Assembly (NCBI GenBank): GCA_964420285.1
Contig: CAYQTE010000087.1
Location: 1-16,644, forward strand
Direction: 5' to 3'
Length of the DNA stretch: 16,644 nt
From: CAYQTE01 sp964420285
Lineage (GTDB): Bacteria; Planctomycetota; Phycisphaerae; Tepidisphaerales; Tepidisphaeraceae
The notes under the pieces are model-generated. The model did no database searches. It was not told the origin of the DNA and saw only the letters and a list, made by a program, of their open reading frames with translations. Below, piece by piece: positions 5,615 through 13,094 of this stretch; the stretch's first letter is position 1, and each line of letters opens with the position of its first letter. Position numbers and translations under genes: made by a program.

Positions 5615-6753
5615 ATGCAATATCGTGAACTGGGTCGGACAGGATGGAAGGTGTCGGCGATCAGCTTTGGGGCGTGGGCGATCGGCGGGGCGTGGGGGGA
5701 TGTGGNNNNNNNNNNNNNNNNNNNNNNNNNNNNNNNNNNNNNNNNNNNNNNNNNNNNNNNNNNNNNNNNNNNNNNNNNNNNNNNNNNNNNNNNNNNNNNN
5801 NNNNNGTGTCGGCGATCAGCTTTGGGGCGTGGGCGATCGGCGGGGCGTGGGGGGATGTGGACGATGAGCAATCGCTGGCCGCGCTGCGGGCGGCGATCGA
5901 ATCAGGGGTGAATTTCATCGACACGGCCGATGTGTATGGCGACGGACGCAGCGAGCGGCTTATCGCGAAACTACGGAAGGAATTGAAGCAATCGATCGTT
6001 GTGGCGACCAAGGCCGGGCGGCGCTTGGAGAAACAGGCTGTCGAGGGATATAGCCGGAAGAATCTGACGGAGTGGATTGAACGCAGCCTGGTGAATCTCA
6101 ATGTGCCGACGATTGACCTGCTGCAATTGCATTGTCCGCCGACGGATTTGTTCTACCGGCCGGAAGTTTTCGGCATTCTGGACGATCTGGTCCGAGCCGG
6201 CAAAATGCGGTTTTACGGCGTGAGCGTCGAGCGAATCGAGGAGGCGATCAAGGCGATCGAATTCCCCAACGTGCAGACCGTGCAGATCATTTTCAACATG
6301 TTCCGCCAACGGCCGGCGGATGTGTTTTTCGAGTTGGCAAAGAAACGGAAGGTGGGAATTCTGGCACGGGTGCCGCTGGCATCCGGGATGCTGACGGGGA
6401 AACTGACGCGGCAATCGACGTTTGCGGCCGACGATCATCGGCAATTCAACCGTCACGGCGAGCAGTTCGATCGCGGCGAGACATTCAGCGGAGTGGACTA
6501 CGACACGGCACTGGCGGCCGTTGAGGAACTGAAGGCGATCACGCCCAAGGGGATGACGCTGGGGCAATTTGCCCTGCGGTGGATCTTGATGTTCGATGCG
6601 GTGACGTGCGCGATCCCCGGCGCCAAGACGCCGGAGCAGGCGCGGGCCAACGCGTTCGCGGCGGACATGCCGGCGATCGACGCGGCGACGATGCAGCGCG
6701 TGAAAGCGATTTACGATCGCTCGATCCGGGGGCTGGTGCATCAATATTGGTGA
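5615..6753 (+). CDS. Aldo/keto reductase, interrupted by an artificial scaffold gap
   Basis: As given, the frame is broken by 100 N (5706-5805). The 55 bases before and after the N run are identical. Removing the N run and one copy (155 bases) restores one continuous 327-residue frame from the ATG at 5615 to the TGA at 6751-6753, a normal length. The joined protein starts MQYRELGRTGWKVSAISFGA and carries the NADPH-dependent aldo/keto reductase tetrad: Asp51 and Tyr56 in FIDTADVYGDG, Lys81 in VATKAG and His121 in LLQLHCPP. A C-terminal IPGAKTPEQA matches the usual cofactor-phosphate loop. It is cytosolic; the substrate is unknown. A weak ribosome site (AAAAGG, 5603-5608) precedes the ATG. queC follows 12 bases later, so the two are probably co-transcribed. 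Confidence 0.9.
5651..5705 (+). repeat. Left copy of a 55-base duplicated contig end
   Basis: The 55 bases before the N run (starting GTGTCGGCGATCAGC) are identical to 5806-5860. It is an assembly overlap, not a biological repeat. Confidence 0.9.
5706..5805. other. Scaffold gap of exactly 100 N
   Basis: A round-number placeholder. The flanking duplication shows the true gap is negative: the contig ends overlap by 55 bases. Confidence 0.95.
5806..5860 (+). repeat. Right copy of the 55-base duplicated contig end
   Basis: Identical to 5651-5705. It encodes VSAISFGAWAIGGAWGDV in the correct aldo/keto reductase frame. Confidence 0.9.
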
Positions 6754-6765
6754 TGGGAGCAAGCG

Positions 6766-7470
6766 ATGAGCGATGGCAAAGGCGGCGCGATCGTCCTGAG
6801 CAGCGGCGGGCTGGACAGCACGACGTGTCTGGCCATCGCGCGGGCCGAGGGGTTTGGGCCGATCTGCTCGCTCAGTTTCGATTATGGGCAGAGGCATCGG
6901 TATGAGCTGACGGCAGCGTCTCGCGTGGCGGCGGCGATGAATGTCGCGGAGCATTGCGTTGTGAAGATCGACCTGCGCCAATTCGGTCGCAGCGCGCTGA
7001 CGGACAATCTCCCGGTTCCCAAGGGCCGCGACGAAGGGGCGATGGCGGCCGATATTCCCATCACCTATGTGCCGGCCCGGAACACGATTTTCCTTAGCTA
7101 TGCCCTTGCCCTGGCCGAGGTGCGCGAGATCGCCGACATTTTCATCGGCGTCAACGCGGTGGATTACAGCGGCTACCCCGACTGCCGGCCGGAGTTCATT
7201 GAAGCGTTTGAGACGATGGCGAACCTGGCGACGAAAATGACGACGGCGAAGCGCCTGCGGATTCACACGCCGCTGATCCGGCTGAGTAAGGCCGAGATCA
7301 TCCGGCGCGGGATGGAGTTGGGCGTGGATTATTCTCTGACGCACAGTTGCTACGACCCGGACAAATTGGGACGGGCGTGTGGAGAATGCGATAGTTGTTT
7401 GATCCGGCGGCGGGGATTTGAGCAGGCGGGTGTAGTTGATCCGACGGTTTACATCACGAAATGCGGATGA
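6766..7470 (+). CDS. queC: 7-cyano-7-deazaguanine (preQ0) synthase
   Basis: A 234-residue protein of normal QueC length. It converts 7-carboxy-7-deazaguanine to preQ0 with ATP and ammonia, a middle step in making the tRNA base queuosine. The PP-loop SGGLDS is at 13-18; SFDYGQRH follows at 37-44; PARNTIFLSYALALAE and GVNAVDYSGYPDCRPEF are family signatures. The C-terminal zinc site is complete: Cys195 (HSC), Cys205, Cys208 and Cys211 in ACGECDSC. GGGAG (6756-6760) lies a few bases before the ATG. It is 12 bases behind the aldo/keto reductase and converges on the ABC operon 50 bases downstream; no terminator is visible between them. No other early queuosine genes (queD, queE, folE) are adjacent. 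Confidence 0.96.
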   Translation: MSDGKGGAIVLSSGGLDSTTCLAIARAEGFGPICSLSFDYGQRHRYELTAASRVAAAMNVAEHCVVKIDLRQFGRSALTDNLPVPKGRDEGAMAADIPITYVPARNTIFLSYALALAEVREIADIFIGVNAVDYSGYPDCRPEFIEAFETMANLATKMTTAKRLRIHTPLIRLSKAEIIRRGMELGVDYSLTHSCYDPDKLGRACGECDSCLIRRRGFEQAGVVDPTVYITKCG

Positions 7471-7520
7471 CGAACTATTCGCCGCGGAGGAAATGGAAGG
7501 TCACGGAGGTAATGAGCAAC

Positions 7521-8321
7521 TCAGGCTCCGTGTACATTGGGTTCCTCCGGCGTGAATCCTATTCGTGGAAATACGAGTTGCGGTCGGTTTGGGCGCGGGA
7601 TAAGTTCCAGATCGACTTCATAGACCTGGCGGAGAATCTGGGGTTTGAGCACATCGGCGGGCGGGCCGGCGGCGGCGACTTGGCCGTTGTGGAGGAGGAT
7701 CAATCTCGTGGACAGAGCGGCGGCGAGATTGAGGTCGTGAGAGGCCATGAGGATGGCGAGTTTTTGGTCCGTGGCGAGGTGTTGCAGGAGTTTTATCAGT
7801 TCGACCTGGTGTTTGATGTCCAGGTGAGTGCCGGGTTCGTCGAGTAACATGGCGCGGGGTTGTTGGGCGAGGCAGCGGGCGAGGAAGACGCGCTGGCGCT
7901 GGCCGCCGGAGAGTTCGAGGAGGGGGCGATCCAAATCGTCGGTGAGGGCGAGCTGGGCGGCGACTTGGGTAACAATGTGCGTGTCGGCGGGGGATTCCAG
8001 GCCGAAGGCGGACCAGTGGGGTGAACGGCCGAGCTTGATGATGTCGGCGACGGTTTGCGTGGGCTCGAAGGTGGGGGATTGCGGGAGATAGGCGACAAGT
8101 TGCGAAAGCTGGCGGGTGGTCCACTGGTCTAGCGGCCGGCCGGACCATGTGATCTGGCCCGGGGCGCGATAGTGGTTGAGGAGTATGCGCAGGAGGGTGG
8201 TCTTGCCGGAGCCGTTGGGGCCGGCGAGGCAGACGAATTCGCCTTCGGCCAACGTGAGCGATACGCCGTTCAGGACGGTTCTGTTGCCGAAGCCGAAATG
8301 GATGTTCGTGGCTGTGAGCAT
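7521..8321 (-). CDS. ABC transporter ATPase of a cobalamin/Fe(III)-siderophore importer
   Basis: A 266-residue ATP-binding protein of the FepC/BtuD group. Walker A GPNGSGKT at 34-41, Q-loop Gln81 in AYLPQ, signature LSGGQRQR at 137-144, Walker B AMLLDEP at 157-163 and switch His195 in MASHDLN are all intact. The start is the ATG at 8321 (MLTATNIHFGFGNRTVL). The same frame is open far upstream, but that part is antisense-like sequence inside the permease gene and carries no family motifs. It lies 11 bases after the permease stop, third in its operon, and powers transport by the permease dimer. No Shine-Dalgarno is obvious. The substrate is not decided by the ATPase. Confidence 0.93.
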   Translation of the reverse strand: MLTATNIHFGFGNRTVLNGVSLTLAEGEFVCLAGPNGSGKTTLLRILLNHYRAPGQITWSGRPLDQWTTRQLSQLVAYLPQSPTFEPTQTVADIIKLGRSPHWSAFGLESPADTHIVTQVAAQLALTDDLDRPLLELSGGQRQRVFLARCLAQQPRAMLLDEPGTHLDIKHQVELIKLLQHLATDQKLAILMASHDLNLAAALSTRLILLHNGQVAAAGPPADVLKPQILRQVYEVDLELIPRPNRPQLVFPRIGFTPEEPNVHGA

Positions 8322-8332
8322 GGATGAGAGAA

Positions 8333-9331
8333 TCAAGATTGGCGTTTCTGGTGGAAAAGGAGGACGAGGAAGAACGGGCCGCCGAGCAGGCCGGTGAGGA
8401 CGCCGACGGGGAGGTGATTGCCCAGGAGCGTGGGTTGGGAGAAGAGCCGCGAGAGGGCTTCTGCGATGACCAGAAGCGATGCGCCGATTGCTGTGGCGGC
8501 GGGGAGAAGGCGGCGCGGGTCGGGGCCGGTGACGTAGCGGGCGGCGTGGGGGCAGATCAGGCCGATGAATCCGATGGGGCCGCTGATAGCGACGGCGGCG
8601 GCGGTGAGGAGGGATGCGGCGATCATGGCGATCCAGCGGAGGCGATGGATGCGCACGCCGAGCGATTGGGCTTCGGCATCGCTGAGCATGCCGACGTTCA
8701 TTTCGCCGGCGATCGAGAGCAGAACGATCCAACCGACGGCGATGGCGATGGCGGCGGTGATTTCCTCGGCGGTAGTGAGATCGGTCTGGATGCCGCCGAT
8801 GAGGATGCGGAACGGCCCGCCGGTTTGCCGGGTCATGTCTCGGGACAGATTGAGGCTGAAGATCAGGAGATAGACGGCACCGCAGACGGCGTTGAGGATA
8901 ACGCCGACGAGAATGAGCGTGACCGGATCGAGCCGGCCGCGACGCTGGGCCAGGCCCAGCACGATGGCGATGGCAGCGGCAGCACCGGTGAATGCGAAGG
9001 CTTGCTGGCCGATCTGTACGGCGACCGCCCCGGCCGTGCCGAGCAGAAGCGACCATATATATGTAGCCAGAGCGGCGCCGGAGCTGGCGCCAAGCAGATA
9101 CGGATCGGCCAGTGGATTTCGCAAGATGGCTTGATAGGCGACACCGGCGGCGGCGAGGGCCGCGCCGATGAGGGAGGGGATGAGCACCATCTCAAGGCGA
9201 TAGAGCCATTGCTGTCGCGAGAGCGCGCCGGTTGTGGAGCCGACGAGCATGCACGCTGCGGCGACGATGGCCCAGAGGACGATCCAGAGTGCGATGGAGC
9301 ATACGAGTTTGCGGAAGTTCCAGGCGGTCAC
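8333..9331 (-). CDS. ABC transporter permease, FecCD/BtuC family
   Basis: A 332-residue, strongly hydrophobic protein with about nine or ten membrane segments, the standard size for BtuC/FecD permeases. Family signatures: AGVAYQAILRNPLADPYLLG at 62-81, the cytoplasmic coupling region GPIGFIGLICPHAARYV in the C-terminal third, and LPVGVLTGLLGGPFF near the end. It starts with GTG at 9331, whose last two bases are shared with the TGA of the binding protein gene (a four-base GTGA overlap), so translation is probably coupled. It moves cobalamin, siderophore or haem-like ligands delivered by the lipoprotein partner; which one is unknown. Confidence 0.93.
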   Translation of the reverse strand: MTAWNFRKLVCSIALWIVLWAIVAAACMLVGSTTGALSRQQWLYRLEMVLIPSLIGAALAAAGVAYQAILRNPLADPYLLGASSGAALATYIWSLLLGTAGAVAVQIGQQAFAFTGAAAAIAIVLGLAQRRGRLDPVTLILVGVILNAVCGAVYLLIFSLNLSRDMTRQTGGPFRILIGGIQTDLTTAEEITAAIAIAVGWIVLLSIAGEMNVGMLSDAEAQSLGVRIHRLRWIAMIAASLLTAAAVAISGPIGFIGLICPHAARYVTGPDPRRLLPAATAIGASLLVIAEALSRLFSQPTLLGNHLPVGVLTGLLGGPFFLVLLFHQKRQS

Positions 9332-10257
9332 GGATGGGTCTCGGTAGTGGTGGGGGCGGCGGCGTCGAGCACGGCGGCGAAGGACTCGGCGATGTCAGCC
9401 ACGCGCGGGCCGGGGATCAGCAGGTCGGGATCGGTCATGCCGATCACGTGGTTGTGTACGACGGCAGGCATGTTGGTGTAGCGTTGGAAGTTCTTCTTCG
9501 CCAGATCGACGGCCGCCGGTGATGCGCTTGGGAGCAGCAGGAGGACGACATCGGGCTTGAGCGACATGAGCGTTTCGGGATCAAGGGTGAAGAACAGCTC
9601 ACGCGATGGTGGCGCGGCATTGACCCCGCCGGCAGCTTGGAGCAGATCGTTCAGGAACGTACCGGGGCCGGCGACCATGACCTCGGAATCATCGACGACG
9701 AGCAAGACGGAGACATGGGGGCGTGCTGCCGATTTGCGCGCCAGTGCGTCGAGGCGCGAGCGGATGGACTTATTCAGCGCATCCGCGCTCGTCGACTCGC
9801 CGAGGGCGGCGGCGATGTCGGTGATGCGGGCGTACACATCGCTAAGGCGATCGAGAGGCCAGCAATCAACGATAGTGATGCCCAGGCCCCCGGTGCGATC
9901 GCGAAAGCCCGCGGGGATGCGATCCGGGCTGCTCTGGATGAGAATCTTGTCGGGATGGAGCGTGCCGAGAAGCTCCCAATCGGTGGATTCGGAATCGCCG
10001 GCCGAGGGGAGATTCGCCCCGTTCCCGCGAGCGCGATCAAATGCGCTGACGGCAACGAGATGATCGGAGAGGCCCAGGCCTTCGACGATGGAAGTGGCGC
10101 TGGGGGCGAGAGAGGCGACAGTGGGATGGACGGCCGTCGCCGTGGTTGGCGATGCGGCGTTTGTCGGGGCAATTGAACGTCGGCAGCCCGCCGAGGCGAG
10201 CAGGAGCACCAGGGCGGCGATGGCGGCGGGGCGTACGATACTGAATCTGCCCTTCAT
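9328..10257 (-). CDS. Substrate-binding lipoprotein of the ABC importer (BtuF/FepB-like)
   Basis: A 309-residue secreted lipoprotein. A basic n-region (MKGRFSIVR), a hydrophobic core and the lipobox ASAGC with Cys25 are clear. The mature part begins VASLAPSATSIVEGLGLSDH, the usual opening of cobalamin/siderophore-type binding proteins (TroA/BtuF fold). It continues with PSAGDSESTDWELL and LHPDKIL, then a C-terminal lobe with TLMSLKPDVVLLLL and an IPGPR loop. It is first in the operon, behind a sigma70-like promoter, and overlaps the permease start by four bases. The 5' leader is only about 45 bases, too short for a cobalamin riboswitch. The substrate may be vitamin B12, a ferric siderophore or a related chelate. 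Confidence 0.9.
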   Translation of the reverse strand: MKGRFSIVRPAAIAALVLLLASAGCRRSIAPTNAASPTTATAVHPTVASLAPSATSIVEGLGLSDHLVAVSAFDRARGNGANLPSAGDSESTDWELLGTLHPDKILIQSSPDRIPAGFRDRTGGLGITIVDCWPLDRLSDVYARITDIAAALGESTSADALNKSIRSRLDALARKSAARPHVSVLLVVDDSEVMVAGPGTFLNDLLQAAGGVNAAPPSRELFFTLDPETLMSLKPDVVLLLLPSASPAAVDLAKKNFQRYTNMPAVVHNHVIGMTDPDLLIPGPRVADIAESFAAVLDAAAPTTTETHP

Positions 10258-10309
10258 GGGGACAAAAATACGTTGAAGTTCTTGGGCGGCGTTGACCCGA
10301 TAACAGGTG

Positions 10310-10339
10310 ATGGTAAAGTTCGCGGCCGAGGTGTGTCAA
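10310..10339 (-). promoter_or_regulatory. Sigma70-like promoter of the ABC importer operon
   Basis: On the minus strand TTGACA (10339-10334, perfect -35), an 18-base spacer and TACCAT (10315-10310, four of six for -10). The predicted transcript starts near 10303, about 45 bases before the lipoprotein ATG. No Fur-like palindrome was noticed. Confidence 0.55.
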
Positions 10340-10363
10340 ACGCCGTGGGCGACGGGAGCGGCC

Positions 10364-10369
10364 TACAAT
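10364..10369 (+). promoter_or_regulatory. Candidate -10 box (TACAAT) for the coiled-coil protein gene
   Basis: TACAAT, the same hexamer as at 2125-2130, lies 100 bases upstream of the ATG at 10469. No good -35 is present at 16-18 bases. It is back to back with the promoter of the ABC operon. Confidence 0.3.
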
Positions 10370-10468
10370 GGCCTAAGCTCTGTGGCAATCGGTCTTTGTG
10401 ATTGACGAAGTTGATAGGCAATCACGCGGACGGCCCCGGCTGTTGCGTTGGTCTACGGAAGGAAGTCC

Positions 10469-11248
10469 ATGAATCAGCAACCCACAATTTTCGCGCGCGT
10501 TGGACGTTGGTTTCGCAAGCCGCTGGAAGAAGACGGCAACGGCAATGGCAATGGCCACACCGATGCGATTGACGGCGGAACCTCCACGGACAGCACCGGC
10601 ACGTCACTGACCGAGTCGCGTGGGATGCTGTTGCGGCCGCGGCGCAGCCGCAACGACCCTGGCTACGGCGAAGCGATTGCCAATGTTCAGACCGGCCTCA
10701 ATTCGCTGACCGGCTTGATGGGCGCGATCCAGACGCATCTGGAAACGCAGAATCGCCGCCAGGAGGAACTGATCCAGCATCTGGCCACGCTGCCCAAAGT
10801 CCTGGATGCTATTCCGGACAGCATGCGACTGCACGGGGAGACGATCAAGGCGATTCACGAGCAGATTGCCAACCAGACTCAGCAGCAGGAAAAGCTCAGT
10901 GAGATTCTCTCGTCGATGAACAGGTCAGGGACGGAACAGATTCAGACCCTCGACGGGCTCAAAGCTCGTGTCGATGCCATCAGCATGCACGACCAGGCCA
11001 TCACCGATAATCTGAAGAACGTCGGCACCGCAATGCAGACCGTCAGCGAGAACTCCACGACCAGCGCCGAGGTGTTGCAGCAATTGCGTCACCAGTTGAG
11101 CGGCCGGGAGGACGAACTTCAACGCGTGCTGCAACGGCAGGGAACTCGATTCACGACGTTGCTGTCGATCGCGATATTCCTGGCGATGAGCGCCCTGACG
11201 GCGGTGGTCGTGTTGGCGTGGATGCTTTGGTCGCAGCACCCCAGATAA
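10469..11248 (+). CDS. Coiled-coil protein with a C-terminal membrane anchor, function unknown
   Basis: 259 residues. The ATG at 10469 is chosen because GGAAGGAAG (10457-10465) precedes it at good spacing; a TTG seven codons earlier overlaps that site. Order of parts: a basic N-terminal helix (QPTIFARVGRWFRKPL, 4-19); a low-complexity Gly/Asn/Thr/Ser linker (21-50, encoded by GGCAAT repeats); then a long Gln/Glu/Leu-rich helical region (about 66-225) with coiled-coil character; and one hydrophobic segment (about 229-253) followed by SQHPR. With no signal peptide, the bulk should face the cytoplasm, held by a single C-terminal anchor. A scaffold or tether at the membrane is a guess from shape only. 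I do not recognise the family. Confidence 0.8.
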   Translation: MNQQPTIFARVGRWFRKPLEEDGNGNGNGHTDAIDGGTSTDSTGTSLTESRGMLLRPRRSRNDPGYGEAIANVQTGLNSLTGLMGAIQTHLETQNRRQEELIQHLATLPKVLDAIPDSMRLHGETIKAIHEQIANQTQQQEKLSEILSSMNRSGTEQIQTLDGLKARVDAISMHDQAITDNLKNVGTAMQTVSENSTTSAEVLQQLRHQLSGREDELQRVLQRQGTRFTTLLSIAIFLAMSALTAVVVLAWMLWSQHPR

Positions 11249-11309
11249 GAACGGGGAGAGCGGAAAGTAGAATGCGGAGCGGGGCGTGTCTGCTTTCGCG
11301 GCGCGGTAA

Positions 11310-11783
11310 TCAGACGAACAGGTCAAGCATTTGACCGACATGGTCGGCGGGAATCTGGCGGATTATGAGTTGCACCGCGCTAGTGGTGGGCGAGGGGCGC
11401 GGCGTGGGCCAGGGAAGCGTTTTCCAGGGCGGCTGAAATGGTGATGCGGGGGCCGTGGCGGGCGGGGCCGGTGCTGTGGGATCGGTATCACAAAATGGCT
11501 TGGGCAGAACGCGTCCGGTAACCGGGCAGGTCCATTGCGGCCGGCCGGGCGTGCTGGCACGTTGAACAGGTTTGTAGAGAACCTTCACATTGCTGCCAGG
11601 CGACGCACCACGATGACCGCTGGCGGGGGAGAAGCGGTCGCCGATCGCGGCGGCGGCGGGGGCGCCCTGCGATTGGGCGGCTGAACTCAGGTCGGCCGTG
11701 CGCATGGCGCCGCGGAGAAGCTGAACGAGGATCAGATCAAGCGACGCAACCGCGAGGCTGCCGGCGGATTCCACAGAGGCCAC
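11310..11783 (-). CDS. Hypothetical proline-rich protein with a CPVTG...C motif
   Basis: 157 residues from a GTG at 11783; there is no ATG nearby and no strong ribosome site, and the frame is open about 20 codons further up without a standard start. An N-terminal helix with hydrophobic face (SLAVASLDLILVQLLRGAM) is followed by an Ala/Ser-rich stretch, then VKVLYKPVQ, the block PQWTCPVTGRVLPKPFCD with two Cys ten residues apart, a Pro-rich linker and a C-terminal helix (VQLIIRQIPADHVGQMLDLF). The CPxTG block hints at a small metal or zinc-knuckle site, but two more ligands are not evident. The composition shift between blocks supports a real gene, but it remains uncertain. It converges on the coiled-coil gene. 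Confidence 0.45.
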   Translation of the reverse strand: MASVESAGSLAVASLDLILVQLLRGAMRTADLSSAAQSQGAPAAAAIGDRFSPASGHRGASPGSNVKVLYKPVQRASTPGRPQWTCPVTGRVLPKPFCDTDPTAPAPPATAPASPFQPPWKTLPWPTPRPSPTTSAVQLIIRQIPADHVGQMLDLFV

Positions 11784-11885
11784 GCCCGCACCTATGCAAA
11801 GGCCGCGCGAGATGATGGTGCTGGGCGCGTCGTGATGCTAAGACGCTCGGAAATATTGGGCGATACGCCATTTTGCCGCCTTGCA

Positions 11886-11907
11886 GGAACCGCCGGCGCA
11901 AGGTTCC
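11886..11907. repeat. Inverted repeat GGAACC-N10-GGTTCC upstream of queA
   Basis: Perfect six-base arms around GCCGGCGCAA; TTGC/GCAA (11881-11884, 11898-11901) allows an alternative pairing. A second small dyad, GTTGC-N6-GCAAC, is at 11921-11936. They lie in the 261-base intergenic stretch 11784-12044, where no clear promoter was found. Confidence 0.3.
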
Positions 11908-12044
11908 GTCTGTAACGTCTGTTGCCGGCATGCAACATCGCGGTGCTGTGCCGCGGCGTCATCGGTGGAGTCACGCGGCGATATCGATTCGACGACGGGC
12001 GCCGGCATGTTGCGGGCGGAGCCGGTTGGTGGGATGTTGGCGCG

Positions 12045-13094
12045 ATGGACAGTGACGAACTGGATTTTGAATTGCCGGCGGACCTGATCGCGCAGGAGCC
12101 GTGTCAGACGCGTGGCATGTCGCGGTTGCTGCACTATCGACGGGCGGACCGCTCGATTCGGCATGGAATGTTTTCGGACCTTGCGGGAATTTTGCGGGCC
12201 GGGGATGTGATGGTCTTCAACGACACGAAAGTCCTGCCGGCGCGGCTGCGGCTGCGAAAGACGACCGGCGGCGGCGTCGACGGATTGTTTATTGCAGAAA
12301 AGGAACGCGGCGCATGGCGGGTGTTGTTGCGGAACATCGGCAGCGATCCATCGGCCGAGGGAATGCGGCTGGCGTTTGAGAGTGAACCAAATCTGAGCAT
12401 GACCATTCGCCGCAGTCTCCTCCACGGGGAATTTGAGGTGGAGGTTACCAGCGGCGAAGCGGCGGGCGACGTGCTGTCGCGCGTGGGGCGGATGCCGTTG
12501 CCGCCGTACATTCATCGCGGCCGGGGAGGCGACCAGCGGGATGAACTGGACCGGCGCCGTTATCAGACGGTGTACGCCAAATCGGGCGGCTCGGTGGCGG
12601 CGCCCACAGCGGGACTGCATTTCACCGACGAAATGCTCGACGCGCTGGCGGCAGCGGGGATCCAGCGCGTCATGGTGACGTTGCATGTGGGGATGGGGAC
12701 GTTCAAGCCGGTGACGAGCGATCGGCTGGAAGATCACATCATGCACGAGGAACGGTACGAGATCAGCGCCACGGCCGCGGAGGCGCTGGACAACGCAAAA
12801 CGATCGGGCCGGCGCATCGTGGCAGTGGGAACAACGGCGGCGCGAGTGCTGGAGAGCCATTCAGTGGACGAGCCGTGGACGGTTGCATCGAAGGCCACGT
12901 CGATATTCATTTACCCGCCGTATGGGTGGAAGCACGTGGGGGCGCTGGTGACCAATTTTCACCTGCCGCGGAGCACGCTGATTGCGCTGGTCGCGGCAAT
13001 GACCGGGCTGGACGAGCAGCGACGGATTTACGCCGAGGCGATCGCGGCAAGGTATCGGTTTTTCAGTTACGGGGACGCGATGCTGATTGAGTGA
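12045..13094 (+). CDS. queA: S-adenosylmethionine:tRNA ribosyltransferase-isomerase
   Basis: A 349-residue protein of normal QueA length. It transfers and isomerises the ribosyl part of SAM onto preQ1 already inserted in tRNA, giving epoxyqueuosine. Signatures run in order: FELPADLIAQEP near the start, VMVFNDTKVLPARL (55-68), GRMPLPPYI (148-156), a YQTVYAKSGGSVAAPTAG block (173-190) leading to LHFT, TLHVGMGTFKPV (212-223), TNFHLPRSTL (303-312) and the tail YRFFSYGDAMLI. The start at 12045 (MDSDELDFEL) is chosen because the 41 codons before it in the open frame are Gly/Arg-rich and unlike the family. The ribosome site is weak (GGTGGGA, 12028-12034). The last 32 bases overlap the 3' end of the convergent TetR gene. 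Confidence 0.96.
   Translation: MDSDELDFELPADLIAQEPCQTRGMSRLLHYRRADRSIRHGMFSDLAGILRAGDVMVFNDTKVLPARLRLRKTTGGGVDGLFIAEKERGAWRVLLRNIGSDPSAEGMRLAFESEPNLSMTIRRSLLHGEFEVEVTSGEAAGDVLSRVGRMPLPPYIHRGRGGDQRDELDRRRYQTVYAKSGGSVAAPTAGLHFTDEMLDALAAAGIQRVMVTLHVGMGTFKPVTSDRLEDHIMHEERYEISATAAEALDNAKRSGRRIVAVGTTAARVLESHSVDEPWTVASKATSIFIYPPYGWKHVGALVTNFHLPRSTLIALVAAMTGLDEQRRIYAEAIAARYRFFSYGDAMLIE

Noticed and set aside
5971..7344. 457-codon open frame on the minus strand across the aldo/keto reductase and queC
   Set aside because: It spans two well-supported genes on the other strand and reads as Arg/His-rich filler.
7461..7847. 128-codon plus-strand frame downstream of queC
   Set aside because: It mostly lies antisense to the ATPase gene and has no independent support.
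8322..9056. Long N-terminal extension of the ABC ATPase (511-codon frame)
   Set aside because: The extra 245 codons are Arg/His/Pro-rich and lie in the permease gene in another frame of the same strand; the ATPase proper starts at 8321.
8324..9481. 385-codon plus-strand frame, very Gly/Asp/Glu-rich
   Set aside because: It is antisense to the permease, whose signatures are unmistakable; the acidic repeats are a by-product of hydrophobic codons on the other strand.
10258..10470. Cobalamin riboswitch in front of the importer operon
   Set aside because: The predicted leader is about 45 bases and no B12-box-like GCCACTG was seen in the intergenic stretch.
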